NCBI GenBank assembly: GCA_964402405.1 | Contig: CAYOCE010000058.1 | Span: 1 to 6,737, forward strand | Reading direction: 5' to 3' | Origin: CAYOCE01 sp964402405 | GTDB lineage: Bacteria > Pseudomonadota > Alphaproteobacteria > UBA7879 | Length of the DNA: 6,737 bases | Part shown: positions 1 through 6,441 of the stretch, in pieces | How positions within the stretch are numbered: the first letter of the stretch is position 1 | Layout of the letters: the number at the start of each line of letters is the position of its first letter | Made by a program: the position numbers and the translations under genes | Notes under the pieces: model-generated | What the model saw: the letters and a program-made list of their open reading frames with translations, nothing else | Told to the model about the DNA's origin: nothing | Databases searched by the model: none

Positions 1-213
1 GTTGACATGAAAACCCAAGCAGATCGAGATGGTCGAGAAGAGGCTTTTGATGAGGGAAGGGCTGAGGGGATTTTGGAGGAAAAAAAAGAAACGGCTCGCC
101 AGTTGATTTTGAAAGGTATTCCCTCTAATGTTATTTCTGAAGTCACCAAATTAACTGCATCGGAGATTGAAGATTTAAATGAAAGCATATTGGTCAGAGG
201 GCTGGTTAATTAG
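1..213 (+). CDS. C-terminal part of an Rpn-like PD-(D/E)XK nuclease / putative transposase family protein (5' end outside window)
   Basis: The frame is open from base 1 (Val-Asp precede the first Met at 7) and ends at TAG 211-213, so this is probably the tail of a longer gene rather than a complete small protein; no ribosome site can be judged in the six bases before the Met. The visible 70 or so residues have two parts. First comes a charged Glu/Gly/Arg-rich helix with spaced E-G and R-E-E units (GREEAFDEGRAEG). A short helical module follows (ARQLILKGIPSNVISEVTKL, then TASEIEDL). This helix-plus-'LLxxGxxxxxIxxxTxLsxxEIexL' layout is typical of the C-termini of Rpn/TIGR01784-type proteins, which carry an N-terminal PD-(D/E)XK nuclease domain. 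That catalytic domain is not in the window, so activity cannot be judged and a remnant is possible. It ends 18 bases before murG and could be co-transcribed with it. Confidence 0.6.
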   Translation, partial: VDMKTQADRDGREEAFDEGRAEGILEEKKETARQLILKGIPSNVISEVTKLTASEIEDLNESILVRGLVN

Positions 214-231
214 AATTGTTGGGGATCAACA

Positions 232-1314
232 ATGAAACGTAAAATTCTTTTAGCAGCAGGAGGTACCGGCGGGCACTTGTTTCCCGCCGTGGCTGTTGCC
301 AAGGAATTAAAAGCCCGGGGGCATGAGGTTTACCTAATGATTGATCGTCGAGCGGCCGCCTTTCAAAAGGATATGGCGGGTATTTCTATTATCCAGATGC
401 CTTTAGGTCCTAAAGGTCCAGGCATCCTCGGAAAAATCAAATTCATTTTATCCTTACTCTATTCAACGTTGTTTGCTTTTGTAAAGATTGTACCCATAAG
501 ACCAAAAGCTATTGTAGCGTTTGGGGGATATCCCAGTTTTCCGGTGTTATTAGCCAGCTTTTATATGTCAATTCCTAAGATTCTCCACGAACAAAATGCA
601 TATTTAGGGCGCGTAAATCAATGGTTTGCAAGGGCTGCTAGCTATCTTGCTCTTTCTTTTCCCAATACAAAAAAAATCCCAAACTCTGTTGTTGGAAACA
701 CCGTTGTAACAGGTATGCCCCTTAGGCCGGCTATTTTAAAGCTTGCGGATGTTCCTTATGTTCCCCCTAAAAAAGATGGCCCCTTTTCCATTTTGATTTT
801 GGGGGGGAGTCAGGGGACCCAGGTATTTGGCGAGGTGATTCCTAAAGCGATCGCAGAATTACCTGAAAAACTTCGCAAGCATCTTGTCATCACTCAGCAA
901 TCCAGAGTTGGTCAAGCAGAGTTGGTTAAAGAGGCTTACAACAAGATTGGAATTAATGCCACGGTTGCGCCCTTTTTTGACAATGTGGAAAATTTAATGG
1001 CTCAGGCCCATCTGATGATTTGTCGGGCAGGATCTTCTAGCACATGGGAAATCATTACAGCTAAACGTCCAACCCTGTTCATTCCGTTGCCATCTGCCAA
1101 GGATGATCATCAAACCTATAATGCCGAGTATGCTGAAAAATCGGGGGGAGCGTGGGTGATGCATCAATCTGATTTAACCCCCAAAAAATTGTCAAAATTT
1201 TTAGAGAAATTAATAGAAGACCCTGATATGTTACGCGAGGCATCTCAAAATTTGGGGAAAATTGCGCCCCAAAATGCCACCGAAAAATTGGTTGATCTTA
1301 TTGAAAGTGTTTAA
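232..1314 (+). CDS. murG: UDP-N-acetylglucosamine--undecaprenyl-PP-MurNAc-pentapeptide GlcNAc transferase MurG
   Basis: MurG transfers GlcNAc from UDP-GlcNAc to lipid I, giving lipid II, on the inner face of the cytoplasmic membrane (GT-B fold, family GT28). The 360-residue length is normal. The N-terminal glycine loop GGTGGH is at residues 10-15, with the conserved His at 15. A hydrophobic/basic stretch at about 66-87 fits the membrane-association patch. GGYPS is at 98-102 and HEQNAYLGRVN at about 119-129 (acceptor side). The second glycine loop GGSQG is at 191-195. The UDP-GlcNAc-binding segment CRAGSSSTWEI is at 264-274, with Glu273 in the place of the uracil-contacting Glu of E. coli MurG, and DDHQTYNA is at 281-288. 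The ATG follows GGGGA (221-225) by six bases. murC starts 12 bases downstream, so the two are co-transcribed and probably co-translated. No key residue appears to be missing. Confidence 0.97.
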   Translation: MKRKILLAAGGTGGHLFPAVAVAKELKARGHEVYLMIDRRAAAFQKDMAGISIIQMPLGPKGPGILGKIKFILSLLYSTLFAFVKIVPIRPKAIVAFGGYPSFPVLLASFYMSIPKILHEQNAYLGRVNQWFARAASYLALSFPNTKKIPNSVVGNTVVTGMPLRPAILKLADVPYVPPKKDGPFSILILGGSQGTQVFGEVIPKAIAELPEKLRKHLVITQQSRVGQAELVKEAYNKIGINATVAPFFDNVENLMAQAHLMICRAGSSSTWEIITAKRPTLFIPLPSAKDDHQTYNAEYAEKSGGAWVMHQSDLTPKKLSKFLEKLIEDPDMLREASQNLGKIAPQNATEKLVDLIESV

Positions 1315-1326
1315 AGGAATACGCCC

Positions 1327-2718
1327 ATGAAACTATCTGCCCTAAGCCCCGGAAAAATCCATATCATCGGTATTGGAGGTATTGGTATGAGTGGTATTGC
1401 CGAGATTCTCCACCTAAAAGGCCATGATGTGCAGGGGAGCGATATTTCCTCGAGTCCTAATGTGGAACGCCTTCAGAAAAAAGGCATTAAGGTTTTTGTG
1501 GGACATGATAAAAACCATGTGAATGGTGCGTCAGTGGTTGTGTATTCAACAGATGTGCCCCTGGACAATGTGGAAATTCTAGAGGCCCGTGCCCAAGGCA
1601 TTCCCACCATCAATCGGGCAGAAATGCTGGCCGAGCTCATGCGGTTCTATGGCACCATTGCGATTTCCGGAACCCATGGAAAAACCACCACGACCTCTTT
1701 GATCGGAAGCGTTCTGGAAACGGCCAATTGGGATCCAACCGTGATTAATGGGGGGATTGTCAATGCCTATGGGACCAACACTCGAATTGGCAAAGGGGAG
1801 TGGATGGTGGTAGAGGCTGATGAATCAGATGGAACCTTTGTGAAGGTGCCTGCCACCATTGCCGTTGTGACCAACATTGATCCGGAGCATTTAAATTACT
1901 ATGGATCTTTTGAAAACTTGGTTGCCCATTTTGATCGCTTTATTCATCAAATTCCCTTCTATGGCTTTTCAGTCATATGCCATGATCATCCCGTTGTTGC
2001 GTCTTTGATTCCTAAGATTACCGATCGTCGGTATGTTAGCTATGGCTTACACAAAGATGCCCATGTGCGGGCAACCAACATTACCCAAACCACCCAGGGG
2101 ATGTGCTTTGATGTAATGATTAGGGGCAACCATGAAACCATTATTTTGGAAAAAATCCAACTGGCTTTGCATGGGGAGCATAATGTTTTGAACAGTTTGT
2201 CCGCCATTGCGGTTGGGCATTATCTGGGGATTGATCATCAGCTGATCCGCGAGGCTTTGAAGAATTTCCAAGGGGTTAAGCGTCGATTTACCACAACAGG
2301 TGTTGTGAATGGAGTGACTGTGATTGACGACTATGCCCACCATCCCAAGGAAATTCAGGCCGTCCTAAATGCGGCAAAGGGAATGGTACCAGGGCGGATT
2401 TTTGCCGTGATGCAACCCCACCGCTATAGCAGGCTCAAGGATCTATTTCCCGAATTCGTGGATAGTTTTCAAAATGCAGATTCTCTATACATCACGCCCC
2501 TTTATAGCGCGGGAGAAACCTTGATCCCTGGATTTGACCATCAAGTTTTGACCAAGGCCATTCAAGAAAAAGGCTATGTTTCCACCCAGACAATTGATTC
2601 TGTGGCAGATCTGGCCTCCCATCTAAAACCCCAATTAAAAGAAGGAGACTATGTCATTTTCATGGGCGCTGGGAATATTACCAAATGGGCGTACGAGTTT
2701 CCGGGGTTGCTGAAGTAA
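1327..2718 (+). CDS. murC: UDP-N-acetylmuramate--L-alanine ligase MurC
   Basis: MurC is the cytoplasmic ATP-dependent ligase that adds L-Ala to UDP-MurNAc, the first step of stem-peptide assembly. At 463 residues it has the usual three Mur-ligase domains. The N-terminal Rossmann-like UDP-binding domain has GIGGIGMSG at 15-23. The central ATPase has the P-loop SGTHGKTTTT at 114-123 (Lys119), the Mg-binding/catalytic EADESDGTF at 163-171, NIDPEHLNYY at 183-192 and the ligase Asn/His motif HNVLN at 285-289. The C-terminal domain has DDYAHHP at 334-340, QPHRYSR at 373-379 and GAGNI at 447-451. AAAGGA at 1313-1318 overlaps the murG stop and sits eight bases before the ATG, supporting this start. 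By hand count two sample lines (1621-1680 and 1801-1860) are about 52% G+C, well above the following gene. All signature residues are present, so an active enzyme is expected. Confidence 0.98.
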   Translation: MKLSALSPGKIHIIGIGGIGMSGIAEILHLKGHDVQGSDISSSPNVERLQKKGIKVFVGHDKNHVNGASVVVYSTDVPLDNVEILEARAQGIPTINRAEMLAELMRFYGTIAISGTHGKTTTTSLIGSVLETANWDPTVINGGIVNAYGTNTRIGKGEWMVVEADESDGTFVKVPATIAVVTNIDPEHLNYYGSFENLVAHFDRFIHQIPFYGFSVICHDHPVVASLIPKITDRRYVSYGLHKDAHVRATNITQTTQGMCFDVMIRGNHETIILEKIQLALHGEHNVLNSLSAIAVGHYLGIDHQLIREALKNFQGVKRRFTTTGVVNGVTVIDDYAHHPKEIQAVLNAAKGMVPGRIFAVMQPHRYSRLKDLFPEFVDSFQNADSLYITPLYSAGETLIPGFDHQVLTKAIQEKGYVSTQTIDSVADLASHLKPQLKEGDYVIFMGAGNITKWAYEFPGLLK

Positions 2719-2727
2719 TTTTAGGTT

Positions 2728-2733
2728 GAGGTG
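2728..2733 (+). promoter_or_regulatory. Ribosome binding site deciding the start of the 2740 gene
   Basis: GAGGTG is a strong Shine-Dalgarno sequence six bases before the ATG at 2740. An in-frame GTG at 2731-2733 could give three more residues but lies inside this site and has no comparable site of its own, so the ATG is chosen. Confidence 0.75.
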
Positions 2734-2739
2734 AAGAGT

Positions 2740-3537
2740 ATGAAAAAATCTATTTTATTTTTAAGTGTTGGATTATTAATTAATGGTTTTAATTTAGCAG
2801 AGGCAGCGAGTTCTTCAAATAAAGGCGATGCAAATTGGCGAATTGGGGCAAAAATTCATTTTGAAGAAGATAGTGGCGCAGACTATATAGGACTCAAGGC
2901 AATTAACAAGATCACTAAAGATGTTTTGAAGGAAATGATTAACATCCACAGGGATTTAGGCTCTGATAACGCTAAAATCCTTCTTAAAAAAGATAATGAT
3001 AAGATCATAATGACCCATTATGAAGAAAAACCCAGACCAGGTATTGGTGAAGAAATGCATGCTACTTTACTATATACGAGACCGAGAGGATTTCATAAAT
3101 CAGAGACTTTGCAGCAAATATGTCAAACCCTTTTCAAACACTGCGAATCCCCTCCAACCATGGAAAGGGTAGTTAAAGAGTATAATGCGATTATTAAACC
3201 TGAGCGGCGGCTTCAAATATCAGAAATCGTCTTAATCGAGAGTCAAAACGGTTCTTCTTTTATTAGTGCTAAATTACTTTTGGATGGGCGTGAACATATC
3301 TATAAAGATAACGAGCCAATCTCTCCAGGGTTGCATATGACACTGGTTAATTGCCCAGATGGTGCTATATTGTCAGATCCAAGAATTACCAATCAATTAA
3401 TTGAAAAATTAAATACGCTCTTAAAGGGTAAAATGATGAAAATTGCCACAAAAGAAGGAGTTATGGATTTGGAGTTTGGAATATCAGGTGAGCCATGGAG
3501 AATAAGAGTTGGAGAACGAGTTGAGATAAACCCATAG
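2740..3537 (+). CDS. Secreted protein with paired H-x-T motifs, 2H phosphoesterase-like (function unknown)
   Basis: I do not recognise this 265-residue protein as a named family. Residues 1-22 form a Sec signal peptide: MKKS, a hydrophobic core, then LAEA with probable cleavage between Ala22 and Ala23, so it should be periplasmic or secreted. Two similar motifs stand out: MHATLLYT (His107, Thr109) and LHMTLVN (His199, Thr201). Each has a hydrophobic residue before His and Leu after Thr, and they are 92 residues apart. Between them lie a helix (about 121-134), then likely strands (LQISEIVLIES about 158-168; SFISAKLLLD about 173-182). Paired H-x-T/S on strands of a duplicated fold is the catalytic signature of 2H phosphoesterases (LigT/RNA-ligase/CPDase superfamily), so such activity on a cyclic phosphate or similar bond is a reasonable inference but unproven. 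Cysteines 128, 135 and 205 are present. The gene is AT-richer than its neighbours (hand count 2881-3000 about 33% G+C) and sits where alphaproteobacteria normally have murC directly followed by murB. Confidence 0.7.
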   Translation: MKKSILFLSVGLLINGFNLAEAASSSNKGDANWRIGAKIHFEEDSGADYIGLKAINKITKDVLKEMINIHRDLGSDNAKILLKKDNDKIIMTHYEEKPRPGIGEEMHATLLYTRPRGFHKSETLQQICQTLFKHCESPPTMERVVKEYNAIIKPERRLQISEIVLIESQNGSSFISAKLLLDGREHIYKDNEPISPGLHMTLVNCPDGAILSDPRITNQLIEKLNTLLKGKMMKIATKEGVMDLEFGISGEPWRIRVGERVEINP

Positions 3538-3565
3538 ATTTTTAAACTCATACTAGGAATTACTG

Positions 3566-4504
3566 ATGACTGCTAAAGAACCCATACACCAACTAAACCT
3601 CCCCTCAGTCCAAGGGCGGTATGCCTTTGGGGCGGATTTGTCCAAACATGTGTGGTTTCGGGTGGGGGGCGTGGCTCAGGTTTTGTTCAAGCCAGAGAGT
3701 GTTTTTGATTTGCAGTATTTTTTGCAGGCGAAACCAAAGGATCTCCCCATTACCGTTATCGGTGCTGGCTCTAATCTGTTGATCCGGGATGGAGGTATAT
3801 CAGGCGTTGTGATTCGCTTGATGCGGGGCTTTAATGATATTACGATAAGTGGGAATGAGATTACAGCAGGTGCAGGGGCTTTGGACCGCACCGTTGCCAT
3901 GGTTGCTGCCCAACACGGTCTTGCAGGTCTTGAGTTTTTTGCAGGGATTCCTGGTACTGTCGGTGGTGCTGTATTTATGAATGCAGGAGCCTATGGGACA
4001 GAAACAAAAGATATTTTAAAGTCCGTGGATGTTGTAGACTCACAAGGAAACTTGCGCACATACCCAGTGGATGAAATAGGCTTTTCCTATAGGCATTCAG
4101 ATTTAGATCCAGGATCTATTGTTGTATCTGCAACCTTTCAAGGCAGACCTGAGCCGGCGGATCAAATCCTAAAACGTATTGAGGAAATTATGACAACACG
4201 TGCCGAGGCCCAACCCGTCAATGCGAGGACAGGGGGGAGTACCTTTAAAAACCCAGAAGGCATGAAGGCATGGGAACTGATTGATCAAGCGGGATGTCGC
4301 GGTAAACAACGCGGGGGTGCGCAGGTGTCTGAAAAACATTGTAATTTCTTGATCAATACAGGGGATGCAACAGCCAAAGATCTAGAAGATCTGGGGAACT
4401 ATGTCCAAAAGCAAGTATATGAAAACTCAGGCATTCAGTTGGAGTGGGAAATTCAGCGCGTTGGAGTTCCCTTAATAGGATCGGGGGAAGTATGTCACGA
4501 TTAA
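3566..4504 (+). CDS. murB: UDP-N-acetylenolpyruvoylglucosamine reductase MurB (type IIb-like)
   Basis: MurB is the cytoplasmic FAD enzyme that uses NADPH to reduce UDP-GlcNAc-enolpyruvate to UDP-MurNAc, the substrate of MurC. At 312 residues it has the short type II form. WFRVGG is at 30-35. The FAD-binding loop IGAGSNLLIRDGG is at 65-77, followed by GLEFFAGIPGTVGGAVFMN at 121-139 and NAGAYG at 139-144. YRHS is at 175-178, with Arg176 matching the active-site Arg. GGSTFKNP is at 223-230, with Ser225 as the expected proton-donating Ser, and the C-terminal WEI (Glu295) matches the catalytic Glu. AGGAA at 3555-3559 lies six bases before the ATG. The last dozen residues (VPLIGSGEVCHD) run past the usual end of the family and coincide with the ribosome site and start of ftsQ. 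The expected neighbour ddl is absent. Confidence 0.97.
   Translation: MTAKEPIHQLNLPSVQGRYAFGADLSKHVWFRVGGVAQVLFKPESVFDLQYFLQAKPKDLPITVIGAGSNLLIRDGGISGVVIRLMRGFNDITISGNEITAGAGALDRTVAMVAAQHGLAGLEFFAGIPGTVGGAVFMNAGAYGTETKDILKSVDVVDSQGNLRTYPVDEIGFSYRHSDLDPGSIVVSATFQGRPEPADQILKRIEEIMTTRAEAQPVNARTGGSTFKNPEGMKAWELIDQAGCRGKQRGGAQVSEKHCNFLINTGDATAKDLEDLGNYVQKQVYENSGIQLEWEIQRVGVPLIGSGEVCHD
4483..4504 (+). promoter_or_regulatory. murB/ftsQ overlap with internal ribosome binding site
   Basis: GGGGG at 4483-4487 stands four bases before the ftsQ ATG at 4492, with AGGA at 4477-4480 as an alternative more distant site; both are inside the murB reading frame. The ftsQ start precedes the murB stop (4502-4504), giving a 13-base overlap that should couple translation of the two genes. 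Confidence 0.6.
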
Positions 4505-5355
4505 AATCAGTATCTAAAAAAGTTCCCTCAAGGCTGGATAAAAAAAGTGGCCAAACAAAACGTCTAAAGCAAATGGGGGTTGGTCTTTTATTCTTGGCCG
4601 TCGTGTCTGGTATTTTCTATGTAGTGTTTTTTAATGTTATCCCAACGATTTATGGGGATTTTAGGACGGGTCTTGGAAACTCAGCTAAAAAATATGGCCT
4701 TTATGTTGAAAATGTAGTTGTGCGGGGGCGGGTAGAGACGCCCCTTGAGGATATCCGAGGATGCCTGCCAAACATCCAAGGGACGGCCCTTTTAAACTTG
4801 GATATGGAAGAAATCAACAAGTGTATTCTGGGCTTGCCCTGGATTAAGACCGTTGTAATCAGCAAGCGGTTTCCCCAAGATATGGAGATTTTCATTCAGG
4901 AAAAAAATCCCATGGCTTTATGGCAACATAACAAAATTATTCATGTGGTGGCAGACGATGGTAGCGTTGTCCTCGAGGGGGTGCGTGATGCCTTTGTAGG
5001 ATTACCAACGATTGTGGGAAAAGGGGCCCCCGAACATGCCCCTGAGTTATTTAGAGGCCTAAACAACCATCCAAAGATTAATGATGAAGTCGCCTCGAGT
5101 ATCCGAGTTTCCAATCGTCGGTGGAATTTATTGATGAAAAATGGGATTACCATACGCCTGCCTGAAACAGATCTTTCAAAGGCCCTACAACAGCTGGATG
5201 ATTTTATCGCCCAATATGGATTAAATGCAGAAGAAATAAAAAGTATTGATTTTCGAATTCAGGGACGCCTCGCCTTAAGTATGACAAAAGAAGGTATTGC
5301 GAAGTTTCAGAAGAATAAAAAAAGCAATGGGAAGAAAGAAAACAACCATGCATAA
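4492..5355 (+). CDS. ftsQ: Cell division protein FtsQ
   Basis: FtsQ is a single-pass inner-membrane divisome protein that, with FtsB and FtsL, connects early division proteins to septal peptidoglycan synthesis. The 287 residues show a basic cytoplasmic N-terminus (about 1-27), one membrane segment (about 28-48, GVGLLFLAVVSGIFYVVFF) and then a periplasmic part. The POTRA domain is at about 70-138, including YVENVVVRGR, the LPWIKTVVISKRFPQ turn and MEIFIQEKNPMALW. The FtsQ beta domain is at about 140-260 and includes the conserved-type end SIDFRIQGRLAL (about 251-262). The tail is lysine/asparagine-rich. I chose ATG 4492 rather than the in-frame GTG at 4444 because the ATG has a G-rich ribosome site and avoids a 61-base overlap with murB. 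Cysteines at 91 and 111, both in the POTRA region, could pair in the periplasm. FtsA and FtsZ genes do not follow, unlike the usual order. Confidence 0.93.
   Translation: MSRLKSVSKKVPSRLDKKSGQTKRLKQMGVGLLFLAVVSGIFYVVFFNVIPTIYGDFRTGLGNSAKKYGLYVENVVVRGRVETPLEDIRGCLPNIQGTALLNLDMEEINKCILGLPWIKTVVISKRFPQDMEIFIQEKNPMALWQHNKIIHVVADDGSVVLEGVRDAFVGLPTIVGKGAPEHAPELFRGLNNHPKINDEVASSIRVSNRRWNLLMKNGITIRLPETDLSKALQQLDDFIAQYGLNAEEIKSIDFRIQGRLALSMTKEGIAKFQKNKKSNGKKENNHA
5348..5355 (+). promoter_or_regulatory. ftsQ stop / mltA start overlap
   Basis: The eight bases ATGCATAA hold the mltA start (5348-5350) and the ftsQ stop (5353-5355) in different frames. The purine-rich stretch before it (AGAAAG, 5333-5338) is only a weak ribosome site, so mltA translation probably depends on ribosomes finishing ftsQ. 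Confidence 0.55.
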
Positions 5356-6433
5356 GTACCTTTTCCTACTATTTCTTTCTCTTTTTTTAACAAAGTGTAC
5401 TTTTACACCTGAAAAGCCACAGCCCAAAATCAAGCTGATTCAAATTCCCCATCATCAATTGCCGGGGTGGCATGAGGATGACTTCAAAGAGGCCCTGAAG
5501 GCCATGAAAAAATCCTGTAAGGTTTTGATGAAGAAAGAAGATTCCAAGGATTTAGGGTTGATGGGAAGGGCAGCAGATTGGAAACCCATTTGCAGTACCA
5601 TCTTAAAAATGGACACACATCAAGAGATCAAAAAACTTCTGGAGGATCATTTCCATGCCTATAAAATCCACGATGGGTGCGGGGCTAATAGCTTTTGCAC
5701 AGGATATTATGAACCCCATCTAAGGGGATCCTTCAAAAAGTCCAAAAAATACTATCATCCCCTGTATAAAAAACCCAAGAATCTACGCGAAGAAAATGGG
5801 AAGGTGGTTCCCTATGCCTCTCGCAAGCAGATTGATAATGGGCATCTGGCAGGTCAAGATTTAGAATTATTATGGGTTGATTGCCCCGTCGATGCCTTTT
5901 TCTTGGAAATTCAAGGATCTGGCCAAGTCGTTTTAGAGGATGGTCGCGTCATTCGAATTGGATATGATGGCAAGAACGGGTATCCCTATACCCCCATTGG
6001 TCGCGTCTTAATTGAACGGGGAGAATTAACCAAAGAAACCGTTTCCATGCAAAGTATTCGTAAGTGGTTGCACGATCATCCGGGTCAAGCCAGGGAGTTA
6101 ATGCATCAAAATGAATCCCATGTGTTTTTCAGATTGATTGAGGGGGATGGACCCATTGGTAGTCAGGGAGTTGCTCTTACGCCTGAACGGAGCCTCGCGG
6201 TGGATCCGAGTCATATTCCTCTGGGATCATTCTTGTGGGTGGATGTGTTGCATCCTTTAGAATTCGGGCGGTTGCAACAGTTAGTTGTAGCGCAAGATAC
6301 AGGGGGCGCGATCAAGGGACCCCTCAGGGGTGATTTGTTCTGGGGGGCGGGTGAGCTCGCGGCCCACATGGCAGGGCACATGAAATCAAATGGGGAATTT
6401 TATATGCTGCTGCCAAAATCTGTTGTGGTTTAG
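5348..6433 (+). CDS. mltA: Membrane-bound lytic murein transglycosylase A (MltA family), probable lipoprotein
   Basis: MltA cleaves the MurNAc-GlcNAc bond of peptidoglycan, leaving 1,6-anhydro-MurNAc ends, and acts in the periplasm, normally lipid-anchored. The 361 residues show a signal peptide with LTKC at 14-17 (a candidate lipobox with an unusual Lys before Cys17). The MltA domain has FCTGYYEP at 116-123, QIDNGHLAGQDLELLWVDCP at 151-170, FFLEIQGSGQVVL at 174-186 and NESHVFFR at 245-252. The C-terminal 3D domain has GPIGSQGVALTPERSLAVDP at 258-277, IPLGSFLWVD at 280-289, and AQDTGGAIKG at 305-314. Asp307 matches the catalytic Asp (Asp308 in E. coli), and RGDLFWGAG follows at 317-325. In-frame earlier starts at 5297 (TTG) and 5327 (ATG) are possible; 5348 gives the cleanest signal peptide and the tightest junction with ftsQ. 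Cys111 and Cys117 lie just before and within the GYYEP motif region and look like additions. Confidence 0.95.
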   Translation: MHKYLFLLFLSLFLTKCTFTPEKPQPKIKLIQIPHHQLPGWHEDDFKEALKAMKKSCKVLMKKEDSKDLGLMGRAADWKPICSTILKMDTHQEIKKLLEDHFHAYKIHDGCGANSFCTGYYEPHLRGSFKKSKKYYHPLYKKPKNLREENGKVVPYASRKQIDNGHLAGQDLELLWVDCPVDAFFLEIQGSGQVVLEDGRVIRIGYDGKNGYPYTPIGRVLIERGELTKETVSMQSIRKWLHDHPGQARELMHQNESHVFFRLIEGDGPIGSQGVALTPERSLAVDPSHIPLGSFLWVDVLHPLEFGRLQQLVVAQDTGGAIKGPLRGDLFWGAGELAAHMAGHMKSNGEFYMLLPKSVVV

Positions 6434-6435
6434 GA
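6432..6435 (+). promoter_or_regulatory. Ribosome binding site overlapping the mltA stop
   Basis: AGGA begins within the mltA stop codon (TAG 6431-6433) and is six bases before the ATG at 6442. It supports that start and tight linkage of the Smr gene to mltA. Confidence 0.65.
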
Positions 6436-6441
6436 AATCAA

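Noticed and set aside
801..807. Run of seven G in murG as a phase-variation tract
   Set aside because: It encodes the conserved GGS loop of an essential enzyme and is short; G-rich glycine codons recur in murC and murB too, so it reflects codon choice.
2047..2343. 98-codon open frame on the minus strand
   Set aside because: Lies entirely inside murC, whose conserved motifs account for the sequence; no ribosome site or recognisable domain.
3521..3548. Possible promoter before murB (TTGAGA, 16-base spacer, TAAACT)
   Set aside because: The -10 match is weak and the transcript would start at or inside the AGGAA ribosome site, leaving almost no leader; likely chance in AT-rich sequence.
3676..3900. 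74-codon open frame on the minus strand
   Set aside because: Antisense to the conserved FAD-binding part of murB; translation is unremarkable and it has no partner features.
4701..5153. Two minus-strand open frames (4701-4895 and 4941-5153)
   Set aside because: Both are antisense to the ftsQ POTRA and beta domains and show no motif or start signal.
5297..5347. Longer mltA starts at TTG 5297 or ATG 5327
   Set aside because: They extend the overlap with ftsQ and add a charged stretch before the signal peptide; ATG 5327 remains possible but 5348 is simpler.
214..6441. Terminators, RNA genes, CRISPR or inverted repeats between genes
   Set aside because: The gaps are at most 28 bases and I saw no stem followed by a T-run, no tRNA-like clover-leaf and no repeated units.
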